Shown piece after piece: positions 47,476 to 56,599 of a stretch of DNA of 64,000 bases (its first letter is position 1; each line of letters opens with the position of its first letter). The notes under the pieces were generated by a model. It was given only the letters and a program-made list of their open reading frames with translations. It did no database searches and was not told the origin of the DNA. The position numbers were made by a program, and so were the translations under genes. This DNA comes from Microcella putealis (GTDB lineage Bacteria > Actinomycetota > Actinomycetes > Actinomycetales > Microbacteriaceae), in assembly GCF_004216575.1 (NCBI RefSeq), contig NZ_SGWW01000003.1, positions 372,001 through 436,000 on the forward strand, read 5' to 3'.

Positions 47476-48707
47476 TGGCCACGACAGCGCGCACCTACGC
47501 CTACTCGGCCCGTGATGGTCAGGGCAAGCTCGTCAAGGGCAAGCTCGACGCATCGTCAGAGTCTGAGGTCATTGCGCGCCTGCGCGCCATGAGTGTTTCC
47601 CCGGTATCGATCAATGAGTCGAGCGGCGGCACTGGCCTGCAAAAAGAGATCGAGATTCCGGGTCTCACGAAGCGCGTCAAGCTCAAAGACCTGGCCGTGG
47701 CGAGCCGACAGTTGGCGACGATGCTCGCATCCGGACTGTCCCTATTGCGGGCGCTCACGATTCTGTCGGAGCAGACCGAGAACGAGAAGCTGCGCGAGGT
47801 GCTGGGCAAGGTGCGCGGCGACGTCGAGGCCGGGTCCTCGCTGTCTGACTCGCTGAACCGGCACCCCGAGACGTTCCCGCGGCTGATGATTCACTTGGTC
47901 AGAGCAGGAGAAACGGGCGGCTTTCTCGACGACGCACTCGAGTCAATTGCGAAGAACTTCGAGTCTGACGTGAAGTTGCGTCAGACCATCAAGAGCGCCA
48001 TGACCTACCCCGTTGCTGTGCTTGCCATGGCGATCCTGGCCGTCATCGGGATGATCCTGTTCATCGTGCCTGTCTTCAAAGGCATGTTTGAAGGTTTCGA
48101 TGCCGCTTTGCCCATTCCGACACAGGTGCTCGTGACCATCAGCGAGAACATGATTTGGATCCTGCCCTTGCTCATCGTGGGATCGATCGCGTTCTCGATC
48201 TGGTGGCGGGCGAACAAACGCAAAGACGACGTACGTTCCGTCGTCGACAAGTTCAAGCTGAAGGTGCCGGTGTTCGGCGACCTGTTCCGCAAGGTCGCCA
48301 TCGCCCGCTTCTCGCGCAACTTCGCGACCATGATGGGTTCGGGCGTGCCGGTGCTGCAGTCGCTCGCCATCGTGGGTGAGACGAGTGGCAACTGGGTTAT
48401 CGAAGAGGCCCTGCGCCACGTGCAAGAGTCGGTGCGCACGGGTAACTCGATCGCTGCACCGCTCGCCAACGAACCGGTGTTCCCCGAGATGGTGACCCAG
48501 ATGGTGGCCGTGGGCGAAGACTCGGGCTCGCTCGAGATCATGCTCACGAAGATCGCCGACTTCTACGACGAAGAGGTGCAGTCGACTGCTGAGTCTCTGA
48601 CCGCTCTGATCGAGCCGATCATGATCGGCCTTATCGGCGGCATCATCGGCGGCATGATCATCGCGCTCTACATGCCGGTCTTCACTATCTTCGACCAGAT
48701 CGGTTAG
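47475..48707 (+). CDS. pilC: Pilus inner-membrane platform protein PilC (GspF family)
   Basis: Polytopic membrane protein that couples the motor ATPases to pilin polymerisation. The 410-residue length is normal. Two T2SSF domains at about residues 70-195 and 275-397 each show the pattern FSRNFATMMGSGVPVLQSL / SRQLATMLASGLSLLRAL and are joined by a membrane segment; the last helix is IMIGLIGGIIGGMIIALYMP. ATG overlaps the pilT stop. Confidence 0.97.
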   Translation: MATTARTYAYSARDGQGKLVKGKLDASSESEVIARLRAMSVSPVSINESSGGTGLQKEIEIPGLTKRVKLKDLAVASRQLATMLASGLSLLRALTILSEQTENEKLREVLGKVRGDVEAGSSLSDSLNRHPETFPRLMIHLVRAGETGGFLDDALESIAKNFESDVKLRQTIKSAMTYPVAVLAMAILAVIGMILFIVPVFKGMFEGFDAALPIPTQVLVTISENMIWILPLLIVGSIAFSIWWRANKRKDDVRSVVDKFKLKVPVFGDLFRKVAIARFSRNFATMMGSGVPVLQSLAIVGETSGNWVIEEALRHVQESVRTGNSIAAPLANEPVFPEMVTQMVAVGEDSGSLEIMLTKIADFYDEEVQSTAESLTALIEPIMIGLIGGIIGGMIIALYMPVFTIFDQIG

Positions 48708-48721
48708 CCACGCCGCACTAG

Positions 48722-48770
48722 CCCCCGAACTGGGGGGCATCCAAGGGGGGTAGACCCCCCGAATACGGGA
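48722..48770 (+). promoter_or_regulatory. Paired CCCCCG-N5-GGGR motifs and tandem hairpins upstream of the major pilin
   Basis: CCCCCGAACTGGGGG at 48722-48736 and CCCCCGAATACGGGA at 48756-48770 repeat the motif pair found upstream of pilB. The first can fold as a G/C hairpin, and GGGGGG (48745-48750) can pair with CCCCCC (48755-48760), so two small hairpins stand between pilC and the pilin gene. They may separate or boost pilin expression. Confidence 0.5.
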
Positions 48771-48871
48771 TGTACCGGCGGAAGAACCGCTGGAAGTGTT
48801 GCACCTGGGGGGCCCGACATTCATCTGGGGGTCCTGTCCGAATCCATTACGATAGGAAAGAGAGGCATCTC

Positions 48872-49288
48872 ATGATGCTGAAGTTCAACGAGCAGGTCAC
48901 CGAACGCCTGCAGGCCCGACGCGAAGGGGAGAAGGGCTTCACGCTCATCGAGCTCCTCGTCGTCGTCATCATCATCGGTGTGCTGGCGGCCATTGCCATC
49001 CCGGTGTTCCTCAACCAGCGCGAGGCTGCATGGCGCAGCGCGGTCGAGTCCGACCTTCGCAACGCCGCGATCGCGATGCAGACGGAAGCGACTGAGCGCG
49101 GTGGTTCGTACGTTGGCATCGTTGTTGGAGACCTTGATCTTGTGGCGAGCGATGGCGTGACCGTTACCATCACGGAGCAGACGGCCACGGACTTTGTGCT
49201 CACAGGGGTGCACTCGTCTCTCCCGACCGCCGGCGACACGACGACCTACGACTCGGGCGCTGGTGGGTTGAGCGGAGTCTTCAACTAA
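48872..49288 (+). CDS. pilA: Major type IV pilin (type IVa prepilin)
   Basis: Structural subunit of the pilus. A 138-residue prepilin with a 22-residue basic leader ending in EKG, cleaved before FTLIELLVVVIIIGVLAAIA; Glu27 is the +5 Glu of the mature protein. The rest is a short globular head with few Cys (none seen), ending GGLSGVFN. AGGAAAGAGAGG stands just upstream. It has its own 164-bp upstream region, with a -10-like TACGAT at 48848, fitting separate strong expression. Confidence 0.94.
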   Translation: MMLKFNEQVTERLQARREGEKGFTLIELLVVVIIIGVLAAIAIPVFLNQREAAWRSAVESDLRNAAIAMQTEATERGGSYVGIVVGDLDLVASDGVTVTITEQTATDFVLTGVHSSLPTAGDTTTYDSGAGGLSGVFN

Positions 49289-49308
49289 CGATCCGTAGGT
49301 CGAACCCG

Positions 49309-49338
49309 GGGGGGGCGTCGCGCACGCGGCGCCCCCCC
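49309..49338 (+). terminator. Hairpin after the major pilin gene
   Basis: GGGGGGGCG (49309-49317) pairs with CGCCCCCCC (49330-49338), 12-nt loop, 20 nt after the pilin stop codon. Would allow the pilin message to end before the minor pilin genes. Confidence 0.65.
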
Positions 49339-49394
49339 GCTTCCGCACCACAGCACCATCTGAACCGTTCACGAGCCCGGAGGGGGGAGCTCGC

Positions 49395-50825
49395 ATGACC
49401 GGCATCCGCCGCTTCTTCACCATCGCGAATCGCGACGACCGCGGGCTCGGCCTGCCCGAGATGCTCGTCGCGATGGTCATCTTCGCGCTCATCTCGACCG
49501 GCGTGCTCTACGGTCTGCTCGCGATGCTGCAGCTCAGCCGCGAGTCTCGCGCCATCCAAGTCGCCACGAATCTCGCCGCGGAGGAGATCGACCTCATTCG
49601 CGACGTCGATGACATCTTCAGTCTCCTTGACGCGACACGCACGGTCGAACTCAATGGTGACCAGTTTGAGGTTCGCCGGATCGCGCGGTGGGTGAGCGAC
49701 CCGGCGACCGATCTCGAGTGCGGCACGGGCGGTCAGCCGCTCCGATACAAGCGCATTGCCGTCGAGGTGCGCTGGGGCAGCATGCGAGACGCAGACCGCC
49801 CGGTCACCTCGTACACGCTGCTGAACCCCGACGAGCGCATCAACGACCCCGCCCTCGGCACCATTCTGGTGAATATTCTCAACAGCGCGGGCACGGGCGT
49901 CGCCGGTCTGACACCGGGCGCCGCCCCCGCTTCTCCCGCGGGAGGCGCTCAACCGTTGACCGAGACGCCGCGCGCCACCGATGCTCAGGGCTGCACGTAC
50001 GTATTGAAGGTCGTGCCAGGCAACTACAACGTGAGGCTCAACGTCGGCGGCTACATCAGCGCCGACCAAGTGCAAGATGTGACCAGGGTGACTCAAGTCA
50101 CGGCAGGTGCCGCGGCTTCCGCGAGCTTCCTCTACGACCGTGCCGCAACCTTCACCGTGAACTACGCATCTAATCGACCTGCCGGCCTCGCGCCGTTGCT
50201 GTCGCGCGAGATGGTGACCTCGTTCGTCAGTTCCTACGGCGTGCACCGTAGCACGCACAGTGTGACGAACCCTCGCACCATCAACCTGTTCCCCTTCTCC
50301 TCCGGATATCAGGTCATCCCCGGCGCGTTCATCCCGCCGACTGGAATTCCTGGTGATGCTAATGCGAGTGATGGATGCCTCGCGGTCGACCCGGCCGCGT
50401 GGGAGCCTCGTGTTGCAGGTGGTCAGAGTTTTGTCGGGGTGAGGTCCGGTCCGGTTGCGGCCAACCCCGGTAGCACCGCGCCCACGCTCGACGTGCCCAT
50501 GGGCATCATTGATGTGAACCTCGGCACGGGGTCTGGCACCCGTTACATTCGGGCGACATCGGTCAACGCGGGCGGCCCGGGGTGCGCGGTCCCCATGACG
50601 TTCACCTTTGATCGCAACGTTCGTCCAACGCCGCGACCAGGAACCGAGCGCATCGCGCTGCCCTACGGCAGCTGGGAAATCTTCGTCGGCGACTCATCCG
50701 GAAGTCAGCCGACACCCGTTAGTGGGCTCGCAATCACGCCGGTCACCCTGGGAGATGTCGGGGGGCCGCTCGGGGGCCTGCTGTCCGGCGTTGTCACGCT
50801 CGACCCGCGCACGGTGCCGCAATGA
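49395..50825 (+). CDS. PilV-like minor pilin
   Basis: A 476-residue protein with a class III signal: leader ending DDRG followed by LGLPEMLVAMVIFALIS, Glu22 as the +5 Glu. Unusually large for a minor pilin; the exposed part contains a carboxypeptidase-like beta segment (YVLKVVPGNYNVRLNVGGY) and Pro/Ala linkers. Likely a tip or priming subunit and possibly an adhesin. GGAGGGGGG ribosome site. Overlaps the next gene by 4 nt. Confidence 0.85.
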   Translation: MTGIRRFFTIANRDDRGLGLPEMLVAMVIFALISTGVLYGLLAMLQLSRESRAIQVATNLAAEEIDLIRDVDDIFSLLDATRTVELNGDQFEVRRIARWVSDPATDLECGTGGQPLRYKRIAVEVRWGSMRDADRPVTSYTLLNPDERINDPALGTILVNILNSAGTGVAGLTPGAAPASPAGGAQPLTETPRATDAQGCTYVLKVVPGNYNVRLNVGGYISADQVQDVTRVTQVTAGAAASASFLYDRAATFTVNYASNRPAGLAPLLSREMVTSFVSSYGVHRSTHSVTNPRTINLFPFSSGYQVIPGAFIPPTGIPGDANASDGCLAVDPAAWEPRVAGGQSFVGVRSGPVAANPGSTAPTLDVPMGIIDVNLGTGSGTRYIRATSVNAGGPGCAVPMTFTFDRNVRPTPRPGTERIALPYGSWEIFVGDSSGSQPTPVSGLAITPVTLGDVGGPLGGLLSGVVTLDPRTVPQ

Positions 50826-51505
50826 TTCGGCGCAAGGCATGGCAGTCTGACGACGGCGTCAGCTTGCCGGAACTGCTCGTGACGATGTTCCTCACAGGAA
50901 TCGTCGGCCTCATCGTTGTGTCGTTCTTCGTTGCATTCACCAATACGTTCAACGAGGACAGGGCCGCCTCAGACAGCACGACAACGGCGGCGCTCGGGAT
51001 GAACGATCTCACCCGCATCATCCGATCGGGAACGGAGATTCCCCGTCAGAATGCCGTCCTCAATGACCCGGTGTTCACCCTTGCCTCCAACGAGGAGATG
51101 GTGATTCACGCCTACGTCGACACCGATTCAGACACTCCCGCGCCCATCCGAATCCGATTCTTCATCAACGCGGACAATGAGCTCGTTGAAGAGCGTTTCC
51201 TTGCGACACAAGACGTGGCGGGTTACTGGTCGTTTGCATCGACGTCACAGGGTGAGCGGGTGATCGCGCGACAACTGCCCGAGCGGCAGCCGGGGCAGCC
51301 GTGGCTCTTCACGTACCTCACCGCGGCGGGCGCCACGTTTACGATCCCTGAGGGCGCGTCGCTGAGCGTTGATCAGAGACGATCCGTGGCAGCCGTGCGG
51401 ATAACCCTCACCGTACAAGCCGACACGACTGCGCAGGCCGAGCCGGTCACACTGCGCAATACCGTCGGAATTCCCAATCTGGGTGTAGCGAGAGTGGGGC
51501 TATAG
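50822..51505 (+). CDS. PilW-like minor pilin
   Basis: A 227-residue prepilin. Short leader to Gly12 followed by VSLPELLVTMFLTGIVGLIV, with Glu17 at the +5 place. The C-terminal part is beta-rich without Cys. Expected to join PilV- and PilX-like proteins in a priming complex. ATG overlaps the preceding stop (ATGA). Confidence 0.85.
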   Translation: MIRRKAWQSDDGVSLPELLVTMFLTGIVGLIVVSFFVAFTNTFNEDRAASDSTTTAALGMNDLTRIIRSGTEIPRQNAVLNDPVFTLASNEEMVIHAYVDTDSDTPAPIRIRFFINADNELVEERFLATQDVAGYWSFASTSQGERVIARQLPERQPGQPWLFTYLTAAGATFTIPEGASLSVDQRRSVAAVRITLTVQADTTAQAEPVTLRNTVGIPNLGVARVGL

Positions 51506-51508
51506 ATC

Positions 51509-53272
51509 ATGCTTCGACTGTTGAGAACGCGTCTCGGCGACGCGGAACGCGGGATGTCGTTGGTCATCGTGATCAGCGTCGGCGCCGTGCTGACCATATT
51601 CGTGACGATCATGATGTCGTACGGCCTCGCGGCGTACGGTAAATCGGCATCAGACCAGCGGTGGAACGCCGCGATGGCGGCTGCCTACGCGGGCATTGAG
51701 GAGTACCAGAGCCGACTCGCGAACGAGCCGGCCTATCTGCGATACGGAAACCCCGCATCCGCCTTCAGTGCCGGAAGCGTGGTGCAGCTGCCGCCGGACG
51801 ACAACCCTGCGTTCGGTCTCGGGGAAACGGGAACGTGGGCCACGATCCCTGGTTCAAACGGCGACAGCGAGTTCCGATACGAAGTCGACAATTCGGAGTA
51901 CGCCACGACCGGAAACCTTCGTATTCGGTCGACCGGTCGCGTTGGCGACGCCACCCGAACGATCGTCGCTGACCTTCGACAGCAGGGCTTCATCGACTTC
52001 CTGTACTTCACCGACCTCGAAATGCAGGACACGAACCTGAGTGGCGCCGCCACCAGCTGCGAGAGGTATCACTGGCTGAACCCACGACCCACATCGTGCA
52101 GCAACATCGCTTTCGGAAATCGTGACGTGCTCAACGGGCCGGTGCATTCGAACGACACCATCCGCGCCTGTGGCACCGAATTCAACGGCACAGTGACGAC
52201 AGCGAACCCCTCCACTCCGCGGGTGCTCGCCCGGACCTCGGCGGGCGCAGGCTGTGGTTCGCAGGGCAACCCACGCTTCACCTTGCCGGGATACCCCGCA
52301 TTCGCACCGCAACTCGAACTGCCGCAGACGAACACGCAGATGCGACGGGAGGTGCGCAGCGACCTTCCCATCGATGTACCGCGCCCCGGATGCCTCTACA
52401 CAGGGCCGACGAAGATCACGCTGCACAGCAATGGCGAGATAACGGTGTACTCACCGTGGACTCGTGCGACTCGAATCGCCGGACAGCCCGCGACGACCGG
52501 CTCGGCACCCAGCGCGTGTGGCGACATCTCGCGCATCACCACCGGCTCTGGGCATCGGTTCACACCGCCGGAGAACAACCTCATCTACGTGCAGAACGTG
52601 CCATCCGTGAACACCGATCCGAACTTCTGGCGCTCCGACCAGCGCCCGGCAGGGCTGAACTGCACGGGCGCTGGCAACAACTCTGTTGAGGGCGGCGGCT
52701 CCGTCGTCGGCAACGGCATCGGGTACCCGATTCGCTTCGAGCAACTGCCCCGTCTTCAGGCAAATTCGTATCAGTGTCGAGTAGGAGACGTCTTCGTCGA
52801 AGGCTCGATGAGCGGCAAGATCACCATCGCCGCCGAAAACTTCATCTACATCACGGGCAACATCGCCTACCGCGACTCCCAAGAAGACATCCTGGGGCTC
52901 GTCGGCAACAACTCGATCTTCGTGTGGAACCCCGTGAACTCGAGCGGGCAGGCACTTCTCAGCGATGTCAACCGGCGAATCGACGCAGCGATGCTGTCCG
53001 TCGAGCGCACGATCCAGGTGCAGAACTTCTATCGAGGAGGCGACCGTGGCGACCTCATCGTCAACGGTGCGATGGGTCAGAAATTCCGCGGCATTGTTCG
53101 CCAAGGCACCGCAACTGTCGCCAACGGCGGGTACGACAAGGAGTACAACTACGACCCGCGCCTGCGCTACACGGCTCCGCCGAAGTTCCTCTCGCCGGTG
53201 ACGACCACGTACGGCATCAACGTCTGGATCGAGACCGAGCGCGCCTTCAATGCCGACGGCTCAGCGCGATGA
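51509..53272 (+). CDS. PilX/GspK-like minor pilin, large and cysteine-rich
   Basis: A 587-residue protein with a class III-type leader ending ERG and hydrophobic helix MSLVIVISVGAVLTIFVTIM. The +5 residue is Ile, not Glu, as in GspK/PilX proteins that cap the pseudopilus tip. The exterior is long, beta-rich and has about nine Cys in pairs (SCERY, RACGTE, GAGCGSQ, RPGCLY, SACGD), suggesting disulfides. Candidate pilus tip adhesin. Overlaps the prepilin peptidase gene by 4 nt. Confidence 0.82.
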   Translation: MLRLLRTRLGDAERGMSLVIVISVGAVLTIFVTIMMSYGLAAYGKSASDQRWNAAMAAAYAGIEEYQSRLANEPAYLRYGNPASAFSAGSVVQLPPDDNPAFGLGETGTWATIPGSNGDSEFRYEVDNSEYATTGNLRIRSTGRVGDATRTIVADLRQQGFIDFLYFTDLEMQDTNLSGAATSCERYHWLNPRPTSCSNIAFGNRDVLNGPVHSNDTIRACGTEFNGTVTTANPSTPRVLARTSAGAGCGSQGNPRFTLPGYPAFAPQLELPQTNTQMRREVRSDLPIDVPRPGCLYTGPTKITLHSNGEITVYSPWTRATRIAGQPATTGSAPSACGDISRITTGSGHRFTPPENNLIYVQNVPSVNTDPNFWRSDQRPAGLNCTGAGNNSVEGGGSVVGNGIGYPIRFEQLPRLQANSYQCRVGDVFVEGSMSGKITIAAENFIYITGNIAYRDSQEDILGLVGNNSIFVWNPVNSSGQALLSDVNRRIDAAMLSVERTIQVQNFYRGGDRGDLIVNGAMGQKFRGIVRQGTATVANGGYDKEYNYDPRLRYTAPPKFLSPVTTTYGINVWIETERAFNADGSAR

Positions 53273-54111
53273 GTGATCCGACGTTCGTGGCCGTGCTCGT
53301 CGGGCTCTCCGGCGTGCTCGGCCTCGCCGTCGGATCCTTTCTCAATGTCGTGGTGCACCGAGTGCCCGCGGGGGCCTCGATCGTGTCACCGCCGAGCGCG
53401 TGCCCAAACTGCGAGACCCCGATTCGTAAGCGCGACAACGTGCCGGTCCTGTCGTGGCTGGTGCTGCGCGGCAAGTGCCGCGATTGCGCCGCTCCCATCT
53501 CGGCTCGCTACCCGCTCGTGGAGCTGGGCACGGCGGCGCTCGTGGTGGTGGCTGCACTGGTGGCCGCACCGGCTCTTGCGACGGCCACGAGCATCCCCGA
53601 GACGATTGCCGCGAGCGCGTGGTTCCTCGCGCTAGCCTGGTTTGCCGCGGCGAGCGTCGCCCTCACCGCTATCGACCTCGACACGCACCGGCTGCCGAAC
53701 GCCATCGTGTACCCGACAATCCTGATGTCGCTCGGCACGGGCCTGATCGCCGCGGGTGTCACCCTCGACGCAGCGCTCGCCGTCCGCGTGCTCGGTGGGG
53801 CCCTCGCGCTGTCGGGCGGCTACCTGCTGCTTGCCCTGGCCTGGAAGGGCGGCATGGGCCTCGGCGACGTCAAGCTCGCCGTCGCCATCGGGGCCCTCCT
53901 CGGCTGGGTTGGCTGGGGCGCGCTCGCGGTCGGCGCCTTCGCTGCCTTTTTCGTGGGTGGCCTCGTCGCGCTCGCGCTCATGGTCGCCCGCCGCGTTGAC
54001 CGACGCGGCGGCATCCCATTCGGCCCCTGGATGCTCGCGGGCGCGTGGATCGGAATCATCGCGGGCCCGTCGCTCTTTGACGGGTACCTCGACCTGGTAG
54101 GACTGGCCTGA
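53269..54111 (+). CDS. pilD: Prepilin peptidase/N-methyltransferase PilD
   Basis: Bifunctional membrane aspartyl protease that cleaves and methylates prepilins, 280 residues. N-terminal methyltransferase region with GSFLNVVVHRVP and the zinc Cys pairs CPNCE and CRDC; protease Asp in TAIDLDTHRLPN and GGMGLGDVKL (GxGD motif). About eight membrane helices. ATG overlaps the stop of the PilX-like gene. Confidence 0.97.
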   Translation: MSDPTFVAVLVGLSGVLGLAVGSFLNVVVHRVPAGASIVSPPSACPNCETPIRKRDNVPVLSWLVLRGKCRDCAAPISARYPLVELGTAALVVVAALVAAPALATATSIPETIAASAWFLALAWFAAASVALTAIDLDTHRLPNAIVYPTILMSLGTGLIAAGVTLDAALAVRVLGGALALSGGYLLLALAWKGGMGLGDVKLAVAIGALLGWVGWGALAVGAFAAFFVGGLVALALMVARRVDRRGGIPFGPWMLAGAWIGIIAGPSLFDGYLDLVGLA

Positions 54112-54146
54112 CGCGCCGCGTCGGGAAGCAAGGGGGGAACAGAATC

Positions 54147-55193
54147 ATGGCGAAAACGATCGTGGGCGTCGATATCGGCGCCACGAGCATCCGCGCCGTC
54201 GAAGTGGCGGGTGCAGGCACCGCAAAACCGACCGTGCTGCGGTACGGCTCCATCGAACTGCCTGACGGGGCCGTGAAACGCGGTGAGGTCATCGAGCCGA
54301 ACACTGTCGGGAACGCGCTGAAACGACTGTGGTCGACGACGAAGTTCGGCACCAAGAGCGTCGTACTCGGCATGGGCAATCAGCGGGTCCTTGCGCGAGA
54401 CCTCACGGTTCCGCAGCAGCCGCTCGCGCTGATCCGCGAATCTCTGCCCTTCCAGATTCAAGACCTGCTGCCGATGCCCGTGTCGGAGGCCGTCTACGAC
54501 TTCTACCCCCTGCGGGCCGAACAGCAGGATGGCAAAGACGTCGTGCACGGCATCCTCGTCGCGGCCGTGAAGGAGACGGTCATGACGAATCTCTCGGCGG
54601 CTCGTATCGCCGGGCTGAAGCCGGTGGGCGTTGACCTGATCCCCTTCGCGCTCACGCGACTGATGTCGCGCACGGAGGCGGGAAGTGGTCGCGTCGTGTT
54701 GCTTGACATCGGAGCAGACACGACGAGTTTCGTGGTCGTCGACAACGGGGTGCCGCAGTTCGTTCGACTCATCGGAATGGGCGGAGGCGACATCACGCGC
54801 GCCCTGGTGGGCCGGCTCGGCATGACCGAGCCCGACGCTGAGGCGGCAAAGCGCGCCCTCGGGCTTGCCACGGAGGGTGTACGCGACGAGCACCGCCCCA
54901 TTGTTGAGGTCATCTACGAGGTGGCGGGTGAACTCATCACGAGCGTGCGCAACACCATCACCTTTGTGCAGAACACTCACTCTGTCGCGCCGCCAGAGCG
55001 AATTGTGCTGAGCGGCAAAGCGAGCGCGCTTCCCGGCCTCGCGCGCGCCATCGCCGATTACACGCGCATCCCCGTCGCCATTGCGAAACCCTTCGACTCG
55101 ATCCCCATCAAGACCGCGGCGAAGAAGCAGGATGCTGTCGATCACGACACGCTTCAGGTCGCCCTTGGTCTCGCCATCGGAGCAGCCGCATGA
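54147..55193 (+). CDS. pilM: Pilus assembly ATPase PilM (FtsA-like)
   Basis: Actin-like cytoplasmic component of the pilus alignment complex, 348 residues. Phosphate-1 loop GVDIGATSIRAVEV, phosphate-2 VLLDIGADTTSFVVVDNG, adenosine loop VLSGKASALPGLA. Binds the PilN N-terminus. ATG is preceded by AAGGGGGG. Overlaps pilN by 4 nt. Confidence 0.95.
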   Translation: MAKTIVGVDIGATSIRAVEVAGAGTAKPTVLRYGSIELPDGAVKRGEVIEPNTVGNALKRLWSTTKFGTKSVVLGMGNQRVLARDLTVPQQPLALIRESLPFQIQDLLPMPVSEAVYDFYPLRAEQQDGKDVVHGILVAAVKETVMTNLSAARIAGLKPVGVDLIPFALTRLMSRTEAGSGRVVLLDIGADTTSFVVVDNGVPQFVRLIGMGGGDITRALVGRLGMTEPDAEAAKRALGLATEGVRDEHRPIVEVIYEVAGELITSVRNTITFVQNTHSVAPPERIVLSGKASALPGLARAIADYTRIPVAIAKPFDSIPIKTAAKKQDAVDHDTLQVALGLAIGAAA

Positions 55194-55891
55194 GCGCGAA
55201 GACGAAGACCGGGGTCGCCGTGCCGTTCGGCGGCATTCCCCGCGTCGACCTCCTCCCCGGCGAGATTCGCGACGTGGCGAAGGGCGCCCGCCAGCGGGGC
55301 TACTTCACCCTGGGGGTCATCGTGACGCTCGCCGCCGTCGTCGGTGCCAGTGTGTTCTTGAGCTTCCGGGCGGACGAGGCGGAGCGTCAGCTCACCGCAG
55401 CCCAAGACGAGACGACCCTGCTCCTCGGCCAGCAAGCGCAGTACTCCGAGGTGCGGGCGATCGCCTCCATGGTCGACATGATCGGTGTCGCCCAGCAGGC
55501 AGCGGGGCTCACGGAGATTCAGTGGACCGAGTTCATTGGAACGGTGCAGTCGACCCTGCCCGGTGAGGTGACGATCGTTGAGTTCGACATCAGTTCTGCG
55601 ACGCCGCTGCGACCGATCAGCCCGTCCACTGATCCGCTCATCGCGTCGCGCGTGGCGACGGTGATCTTCACTGCCGAGAGCGTCGACCTCCCGAACGTCA
55701 GGCAGTGGCTTGACGCGCTGTCTGCGGTTCCCGGGTTCACCGACGCCACGCCCGGCACGGTGCAGTTGAACGACTCCACTGGCCGCTACGACACCACAAT
55801 CACCATGGGAGTCAACGAGGATGCGTGGAGTGACCGATTCGCTCCGGAGGATCCGGACGCGGACGCTGACGTCGAGGAGACGGACGAATGA
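55190..55891 (+). CDS. pilN: Pilus assembly protein PilN
   Basis: Bitopic inner-membrane protein, 233 residues. The cytoplasmic tail carries IPRVDLLPGEI, the PilM-binding INLLP-type motif; one membrane helix at about residues 40-60; then a coiled-coil and ferredoxin-like domain. Acidic C-terminus. Overlaps pilM and pilO by 4 nt each. Confidence 0.93.
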   Translation: MSAKTKTGVAVPFGGIPRVDLLPGEIRDVAKGARQRGYFTLGVIVTLAAVVGASVFLSFRADEAERQLTAAQDETTLLLGQQAQYSEVRAIASMVDMIGVAQQAAGLTEIQWTEFIGTVQSTLPGEVTIVEFDISSATPLRPISPSTDPLIASRVATVIFTAESVDLPNVRQWLDALSAVPGFTDATPGTVQLNDSTGRYDTTITMGVNEDAWSDRFAPEDPDADADVEETDE

Positions 55892-56541
55892 ACTTCACCC
55901 GACTCTGGGGAATCATCAGCGTGCTGCTGATGGTGGTGATCGTCGCTGGAGGCTACTTCCTCGGCGCCGCTCCTCAAATCGAACGTGCCGCGACGGCGAA
56001 CGAGCAGACCGAGCAAGTGCGCTCCGCGAATGAGCTTCAGCGCCTTGCTCTTGTTGAGCTGGAGGCCCTCGCGGCACAGCAGCCCGAACTGGAAGCGCTA
56101 CTCGCCGAAAGTCGCCAAGCCATCCCAGCCTTGGCGGCCTTCCCCCCTCTGCTACAAGAGCTGAGCGAGCTCGCGGCGGTCTCGCAGGTCACCTTCGCGA
56201 ACTTCTCTGCGCAGTCTGCGCAGTCGTTTGTTCCGACGGAAGAGTGGGCAGAAATTATTCCGGCCGGGCTCGATCCCACCGTGTTCATCACGATCCCCTT
56301 GCAGCTCGAGGTAGAGGGGTCGTTCGAGGGAGTCCTCGACTTCGTCCAGCGTGCGCAGGCGGCCAACCGCTACCTGTTGATCAGTGACCTTCGGGTGACC
56401 CGTCCTGCGGCTGACGAGGAGGGTGGCGTCGTCACCGGCGCGTTGACCGCGATGGCGTACGTTCTGCTCGACGAACCGCTCCAGCCCGGCGAGGCGCTGG
56501 AAGAAGCCCCAGAGGACGCGCAGCTCGACGCCACCGAGTAG
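55888..56541 (+). CDS. pilO: Pilus assembly protein PilO
   Basis: Bitopic membrane protein partnering PilN, 217 residues. Membrane helix at residues 7-29, coiled coil (ELQRLALVELEALAAQQ), then a ferredoxin-like fold with IPLQLEVEGSFEGVLDFVQ. Ends the pilus operon. No pilP or pilQ follows, as expected for a cell without an outer membrane. Confidence 0.92.
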   Translation: MNFTRLWGIISVLLMVVIVAGGYFLGAAPQIERAATANEQTEQVRSANELQRLALVELEALAAQQPELEALLAESRQAIPALAAFPPLLQELSELAAVSQVTFANFSAQSAQSFVPTEEWAEIIPAGLDPTVFITIPLQLEVEGSFEGVLDFVQRAQAANRYLLISDLRVTRPAADEEGGVVTGALTAMAYVLLDEPLQPGEALEEAPEDAQLDATE

Positions 56542-56599
56542 AACCATCGTTGATTGGTCCGCTTGCTAGGGTGAGCGGGCCGATCTACGGAGGTTCGCC

